Source of the DNA: Hydractinia symbiolongicarpus
Lineage: Eukaryota > Cnidaria > Hydrozoa > Anthoathecata > Hydractiniidae
NCBI RefSeq assembly: GCF_029227915.1
Contig: NC_079879.1
Location: forward strand, 5,208,001-5,272,000
Length of the DNA: 64,000 bases
Reading direction: 5' to 3'
A program made the translations under genes and the position numbers. Below the pieces are notes generated by a model, which worked only from the letters and a program-made list of their open reading frames with translations, did no database searches and was not told where the DNA came from. This document shows, piece after piece, positions 57,597 through 64,000 of this stretch (positions are counted from its first letter, which is position 1; the number at the start of each line of letters is the position of its first letter).

Positions 57597-60500
57597 TTAA
57601 ACGAACGGACTGTTTACGTCAATTTCATAGTCGTCACTTTCGTCATCATCGTCGCTTGAACACGTCAAAGAAGATACAGAGGGCGCAAGAACTTGTATAT
57701 ATTCCTATAAAAGAGTAATTCTGGTCAAATAACGTCCCCAAGGTTTTCAAAATAAGAAAATTGATTAATCTCTAAAACTAATGTTCAGACATGATCTGAT
57801 GCGAACGTTTTCCCGACTCTATTTTGAAAGAATCAAGTACACAGTGTATACACACACCATTTAAAAAAAAATATGCTCAATTAAAAGGATACAAACTCCC
57901 TTCAATAATTCTCAAAGCACATTTAGAATTATATTTTCAATGAATGTATACAATGTATTTCAGTTTGATTGCCGAGTCAAAAAAGAAGAAAGAAACATTT
58001 AATGTTTCGAACTATTATTCATTTCCCCCCAAAATTCAAGTTATGTCATTTCTTGTTCTTTTGTTTGTCAGTTCGAGTTACCCTGTATACACTATACTCA
58101 AATTTCATAATTAGGCAGGGATTTAATGTTATGCAGAAAAAACGGTGAAATTACATTTCTGCAAAAGTATACGTACAACAAATAATAGGGAAGTCAACAA
58201 ACAAATTACCTGACTGGTAAGTTCTTCTAGAAGTGATTCAAGTTCCTGTAGAAGATCCGTAAAACTTGGTCGATTACTTGGATTCTCATACCAACATTTA
58301 ACCATGATTTCATATCTATAAAAAAGTAGTAGTTGTAATCCTATACTATCTCTTTTTAAACAAACTAATCGAACAACAATTTTACACAAAAAGTTAAGGG
58401 GCTTTAAATGCCGCACGATTAAAAATGTCGATAAATCTTGATATTTTTATTACTAGATTGCTCTTTATGTCATTAGATGTGATAACTTTAATTAAATTAT
58501 AAAATGCAAACATACATTTCGGAAGGACAGACTTGTGGTTTATCCATACGAAAGCCAGATTTGAGGAGGTCAAACAACCTCTCGACAGGTATACCAGGAT
58601 AGGGCGATCCACCCAGCGTAAATATCTCCCATAATAACACTCCAAATGCCCAAACATCGCTCTGCGTTGTGTAGATGCGATCAAACAGAGCTTCAATAGC
58701 AAGCCATTTAACTGGAAGCCGTCCCTGAATGGACATAACAGTAATTTCTAAACAACTACACTCCACGCAATTAAACAAAAAGAGAAATATTATGAAGATT
58801 CTTACATCTGTAGTTTTTCTGTAATAATCAATATCGTTCGTACTTCTTGCTAGACCAAAATCTGCAATCTTGATGACGTAATTTTCGCCAACCAAAACAT
58901 TACGAGCTGCAAGATCGCGATGGATGCACTAAAAATTAACATACGAAAAAAATGTTTTCACATGTGTCGACGTACGCTTCAATGTACGTTTGGTTTGATG
59001 TAAGATAAAATTAAAAGGGTGCGACAAATTTGTTATTGCAGAATGGGAACAGTTTTGTTACAGGTTGCAAGTGCTCACCTTCCTAGAAGCAAGATATTCC
59101 ATCCCTTTTGCAATCTGTAACGCATAAGAGACCATGTCTTTAGTCGCAAGTAGAGGTTTCGGGCGTTCATCAGAATCAGATGGCGGAGGGCGTTTAGAGC
59201 GAAGATATTGGCGTAAGTTTCCATGGGGTGCATACTCAACCACCACGTATACTGGATCTATTGGAAAAAAAGACAGGATTTAATTAACACAGGACGCTCG
59301 AATCAACAGGAATTAATATAAAGTGATTGGAATGACGGGAGTTCAACACGTACCACTTTGAGTACAACATCCAATAAAATTGATTATATTTTGATGCCTT
59401 CCTATGGTTTTCATTGTTTCCATCTCTGACAGCAGATCCAAAAGTTCATTTTCAACAGCATCGGCTATAAAAATATGAGATTATAACAACAAAACTAGCA
59501 TTTAGGTGTCCTGTCTACTACTAAGGCCAGTGCAGATTATACTGGCAATAATAAATCAGCATGGCATCAATTAGTCTAATTGTCTACGGGCTTATTTGTC
59601 ATGCCTGTTGCAATTTCATGTTAAATTTAAGATAACAAACACGCAATGAAAAAAAACGTTTTTGTGTGTGATGTTGTATTAACAAGAAAGCTAGTTAGTT
59701 CAACACATAATACAAATCTAATTATGTAACAAAAAACATTTATGCAAAGATTTTAATTCTTTAAAAGAATAGTTGATAACTTCTACAAGGAGATTAAAGG
59801 GTATTAACAATTATAATGGTATTTAAAATTGGACTCAAAGCTAATTAGTTGTATGTCCTTCATATCGTTATACTCGAATTAAAAACACAATAACTTCACT
59901 TCATGTAACAAGGAATAAGCCTGTTTTGTTAGTTTTCAACAAAGAACGACAGTCAACAAGGCATTGTCTATCACGCTTACACAATGCCATATGTCCGATT
60001 TTATTCCCTTCTTAAGCTCAATGTACACTACACAAAAAAGTAACCAGCACACCTTTTAACATTTTTATAGCGACAGATGTTTGATGTTCTTCACATTTTT
60101 TCAACCCAACTGCCTGCGCTTTCACTACAACTCCAAAAGCTCCCTCACCAAGTGTTTCAGTAATATGCAAACAGTCACGATCAATCTCCCACTCTGGATC
60201 AAAGGGAATTTCGAATCCAGCTAGGTACAGGAAAAATATATATTCATGTCTGGGAAAACTTAAAATAAGCGAATAAGGGAAACACACACATACCTTCTAA
60301 ATCACCATACATTGCTCGTGATTCCGACGTACTGCGGACACTACCATTAGATAACAGCGGTGCAAAAGAACCGTTACTAGATAACCCCCGCATCCTTCTT
60401 GGTTTATCTGAATCCAAATTGAGTTTAGTCATATTCCCATCCGTGAATATTACGCCAGTATGGTCTGCTGGCTTCTTCTTTCTCCAATAGACACATCCAA

Positions 60501-62323
60501 TTGCCATGCATGACAGGGTAAAAACCACCGCCATTCCCAACACAGCTATCACAATCAACATTGTCATATTTGGACCTTCTTCACTCTCTTGCAGTTTTTG
60601 CTGAAACATGCCTAAACACAATTAGAATATGATGAGCAATAAATTTAGAATGTCAAAACAAGTTTGTATTTAACAAATATACACATACCTCTTGGTAATA
60701 CATTCAGATACATGTTAGCACTGTCACTTCCAATATGGTTGCTGGCTAAGCATGTGTAATAACCAGAATCATTTACTGTTAAGTTTACTAAGACTAGCTC
60801 AACGCCAAAAATATTCTTTTTGTTTGGGTTCATACCACTTAAAGATCTGGATATTTCCTTAAATAAATCCACGTTGAGCACTTCTAAAACATTTTGATCG
60901 ACATCATGCAAATCTGAATCCGCAGCTTTCTTTAACACAGTTTGATTGAAAGCACCTTTCCATTTCAACCAACGAAAGTCAGGAATCGTACCACTAATAA
61001 GTTCGTAACATTCTATAGTTGTATTATCGCCAACATATCTTGTTTGGTTTTTAACAGAACCTTTTTCAAGGTACGGTGTTGTCCTGATTTGTTCTAAACC
61101 GCACAATCATGTTGATCAACACTTTAGATTTAAACTAGATTTTATAGCAGATAATATTGTAAACAAAAACCCATAAAAGAAAGAACATGACAATAGCTGT
61201 CTAGCAGTAGACACTCCACTTCAAGGGTTGGAAGTTATGGGCTCAAACCCCATCAGATCAAAAACACATATGACAATGTATATCATTTTTTTTAAAACTA
61301 AATATTTCCACCAGGGCTGTATTGGCTTTTTATCAGATTTTTGTTCATAACAGTAGAAATAGAAACTAGTGTCATTAATAAATAGTTAATAGACTATTTT
61401 ATTATATATAATATCAAGCTGAGAATGTTATTTTTAAAAACTTACGAAGCCGAAGGAAAGTATCTCACATTGAAAATATATCCCATACCTTTAACAGTTA
61501 GTGTATAGTTAAATTCTATAGAACCATCTTTATTTTCCGCACGACAAGTGTAAACTGCAGAATCGGATACAACAAGTGTTTTTAATTTCAACGTAGGTTG
61601 ATTTACGACTAACGTCGAGTCCACTCTTCTGGTGAGTAGTAACTTATTGTCTTTAAACCATTTATATTTAATAGGTCCTTCGCCATCAGCTTTACAATAA
61701 AACGTAATTTCTGTCCCCGATGGTGACATCCTGTTTTTATTTAGTTCCATCTTCTTCTTGTTGGTGAAATGTAACTGGTCTTCTAAAATTTCATAAACAA
61801 ATTCTCTGGATTGTTTTTTTTTTTTTGCACTAGACAAATTCAGTAAATTAGACCTTCGTAGTCCCATTTGGAGTATACTTGTTTGATAAAGAGCAATATG
61901 GTACCCAAAATTAGATTAAAACCCATCAGTATCGTAAATAGCGCATGTGCAGTTCTTAAATGGAAATCTGACTGAATCAAAAGTTTATGTGAGCAAAGAG
62001 GTGTTGTCTAAAACAGCTTATAAAACCACTTACTCATTACGGCAAGAAAAGCTACCTACCTTTGACCAATGAGACATTATATGCTATCAATTCTTTGTGA
62101 GGTTGTCCTTCAGTGACGTCGTTACAAGAATATATACCAATATCTCTTTCACCCACATTTCTTATTTTAAAAACCTTTCCAGATTTTCTCAACAAGTAAC
62201 GAGAGTTTTCAAAATTAATTGTCTTATTGTCTTTTAACCATAGCACATCTTTGGTCGGGTTTTTAAAGGTACATTCAAGTTTGATCTGTTCACCAGAGCG
62301 TATTTCTTTCATTGACGTGGAAG
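57597..62323 (-). CDS. FGFR: FGF receptor-type tyrosine kinase, three Ig domains
   Basis: Eleven exons: 62060-62323, 61489-61782, 60689-61093, 60294-60611, 60053-60220, 59354-59464, 59079-59257, 58806-58928, 58516-58724, 58210-58315, 57597-57704; 760 aa plus stop. Three Ig domains are encoded by phase 1-1 exons, each with the W..C/YxC core ([34 protein letters not shown]). The membrane helix ([17 protein letters not shown]) is followed by WRKKK. Kinase motifs: [110 protein letters not shown] reads AIE, as in RET. An acceptor at 62324 (TTTCTTGTTAG) implies a separate signal-peptide exon, not found. Confidence 0.93.
61195..61255 (+). repeat. tRNA-like SINE fragment in FGFR intron
   Basis: The sequence TAGCAGTAGACACTCCACTT followed by GGGTTGGAAGTTATGGGCTC and AAACCCCAT resembles a tRNA A box, anticodon region and T arm (stem ATGGG/CCCAT around a B-box-like GGCTCAAACCC). 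It is not a functional tRNA; a tRNA-derived SINE head is the best explanation. Confidence 0.5.
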
Positions 62324-64000
62324 CTAACAAGAAATAAATAGTAAAAAGGAACGTCCATTTTCTTATATTATACCTATATTTACTTCCAACAAACAACTGT
62401 GTGTATACCATCACAAATGTTATGTTTTAGTTTTTATTTGTGTTATAATTCATTCCTATGAGGAGAAAATAATAATAAAAAAATAACAAATGACACTTCT
62501 GATAACTTCGGTAAAACAGTGAAAGTTAAAATAATCATCTCAAACTTGGTTAACATCTACTCAATGCTAAAAACAAGCAACTAGCTCAACTAAAGGATTA
62601 TACACAAGATTAGTTATAACAGGAGGAGATAAGGGTATGTTTACATTAATAACATAACTGTCAAACAATATACCAACTTTTTTTATCTATCAAGTAGAAA
62701 TTTTAGATAAAAAATCTTACTAACAGTTAAAAAATGCTTCTAAAAAATTTCGCAGTGTGGACCTTTTAAAAACTTCTTAATCAAAATTACAATAAACACT
62801 GTTGTTCATTTTGGATAGAATCTAACAAACATGCAAATAAACACAGATTAAAATGGTCAATTGTACATCCTGTGTTACTCTGTTGTTATATACAAGACTG
62901 GTCAGTAAACAACATGTCAAGAAAAGTTGGACGTTCGTCAAAGTTACAATTAACAGAAGTTTTTCTACACACTGCAAATGCAATTAAGAACTAAATGTTA
63001 AATATCAACTTATTATCAACATAATCACACACATAATTAGGTATACCAACTTGATATTTCATCTGCATCAAAAGAATGTATTAAAAAAAATTAAGGAGTC
63101 TTGATTTATTATTATAATATGTATAAGATTTTTATCATCAACAGACATCAAAACTTCTTTATGTTTGCATATATCAAACTCAAAATTCAAAAAAAGAACT
63201 CGATATTTTGAAATATGCACTGTTTGGTTAAGCTTCTAATAAATTAAAAATACTTGTTTGATATTTGTTGTAAGATAACTCTATGAAAACACGAAACTGA
63301 GTTATTGTTCAAGCTTCGAATGCACGTCAGCGACATTGCTCTTAAATATGTGCTGATTTATGTCTTTGATCTTTAATACCATTCCCAGACATAATATAAA
63401 GTTTATTTGTTTTTATTGTTTTGCACACCCTATTGATGGCATGACAGATGTGACAAAGATATTTAACCAAAACAACAAACCATTTCATGCTCCACCTTCA
63501 CTCAAAAAGTATCAAAAAAAATTAATTGTCTTAAAATTTTTCCAACATCTTTTTTATGGTGACGCCACTCAAGTAATGTTTTATTACTGATGTCATCCAC
63601 CCTGTTGCTATGACAACTTACATATATATCACACTATTAATGCAAAAGAGGGTAACAACTAGCGATGCTTTTTTTACCCTTTTTGAATGTTAATTTATGC
63701 TAATTAATTCATCCTGACCAAGGTAATGAAACTTTTAAAGAGCACAATAAATTAATAAGAATTGGCTGAAAGATTATAATCAAAATACAGCATTAAAAGA
63801 GCAATAAAACTGAGGCTCCAAGCATATTAAAGTTCGTCATAGAAGATAAAAGATAAGAATTAAGCGTATTAATGCATTATCTTTAATACATTATAATAAT
63901 TATTATTCCGTGGTTAGTTTTTACTAGTTTTTACGCAAAACGTTTTAAGGACCATTGTTTTTGTGGTTAATGACATGCTATTTTTAAAACCAACACTTTG
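62324..64000. other. FGFR upstream region
   Basis: AT-rich. The open frame continues to an ATG at 62414 with a hydrophobic stretch ([13 protein letters not shown]) that could serve as a signal peptide if the acceptor at 62324 is not used. Otherwise no supported coding exon. The real first exon may lie here or beyond the window. Confidence 0.4.

Noticed and set aside
61783-61867. Upstream extension of the FGFR Ig2 ORF through a poly-Lys stretch
   Set aside because: The acceptor at 61783 (TTTTAG) keeps the phase-1 pattern shared by all Ig exons; the alternatives break phase.
62324-62414. ATG at 62414 as the FGFR start
   Set aside because: A strong acceptor (TTTCTTGTTAG) in the expected phase 1 lies between it and the Ig domain, so a separate signal-peptide exon is more likely, though not excluded.

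Overview
The window looks like animal nuclear DNA, most likely from a cnidarian, perhaps a hydrozoan or other medusozoan. This is inferred from AT-rich sequence, short exons with GT..AG introns, metazoan-only families (FGFR, LDB, syntaxin-18) and the mix of transposons (P/THAP9, ISL2EU-like, Helitron, TTAA and TA mini-elements). Species cannot be fixed from the sequence alone.

Seven host genes were rebuilt exon by exon with consistent splice phases. (1) 1-4880 (+): 3' part of a MAP9-like coiled-coil protein. (2) 6128-13204 (-): syntaxin-18, 11 coding exons, 329 aa. (3) 18097-18558 (+): Cu/Zn superoxide dismutase, single-exon CDS. (4) 19256-32818 (+): LIM-domain-binding protein LDB/Chip, 10 exons, first exon not found. 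(5) 37828-40076 (-): Rab24, 6 exons, 182 aa. (6) 46494-55552 (+): HEATR4-like HEAT-repeat protein, 13 exons. (7) 57597-62323 (-): FGF receptor-type kinase with three Ig domains, 11 exons, signal-peptide exon not found.

The rest is dominated by mobile elements, many inside introns. STX18 intron 1 holds a TIR-bounded element with a decayed gene carrying an OTU-like cysteine box, plus a LINE tail. LDB intron 3 holds a decayed P-element (THAP9-like) transposase convergent with a second decayed transposon gene. LDB intron 4 holds a 4.4 kb block with ~210-240 bp inverted repeats around a cluster of virus-like (Polinton/Maverick-type) structural gene remnants. At 36.1-37.6 kb three non-autonomous elements are nested: a CGCGAAA-rich TA element, a TTAA element inside it, and a 142-bp mini-Helitron inside that. 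A 2977-bp ISL2EU-like element (THAP transposase plus SWIM/YqaJ nuclease, both lacking their 3' ends) sits inside a coding exon of the HEATR4-like gene, and the host frame runs in-frame into the transposase ORF.

The host genes do not form a pathway. The main biological interest lies in host-transposon interfaces: the HEATR4-THAP in-frame read-through, the virus-like cluster in the LDB intron, and nested insertions whose order and empty sites can be read from the sequence.
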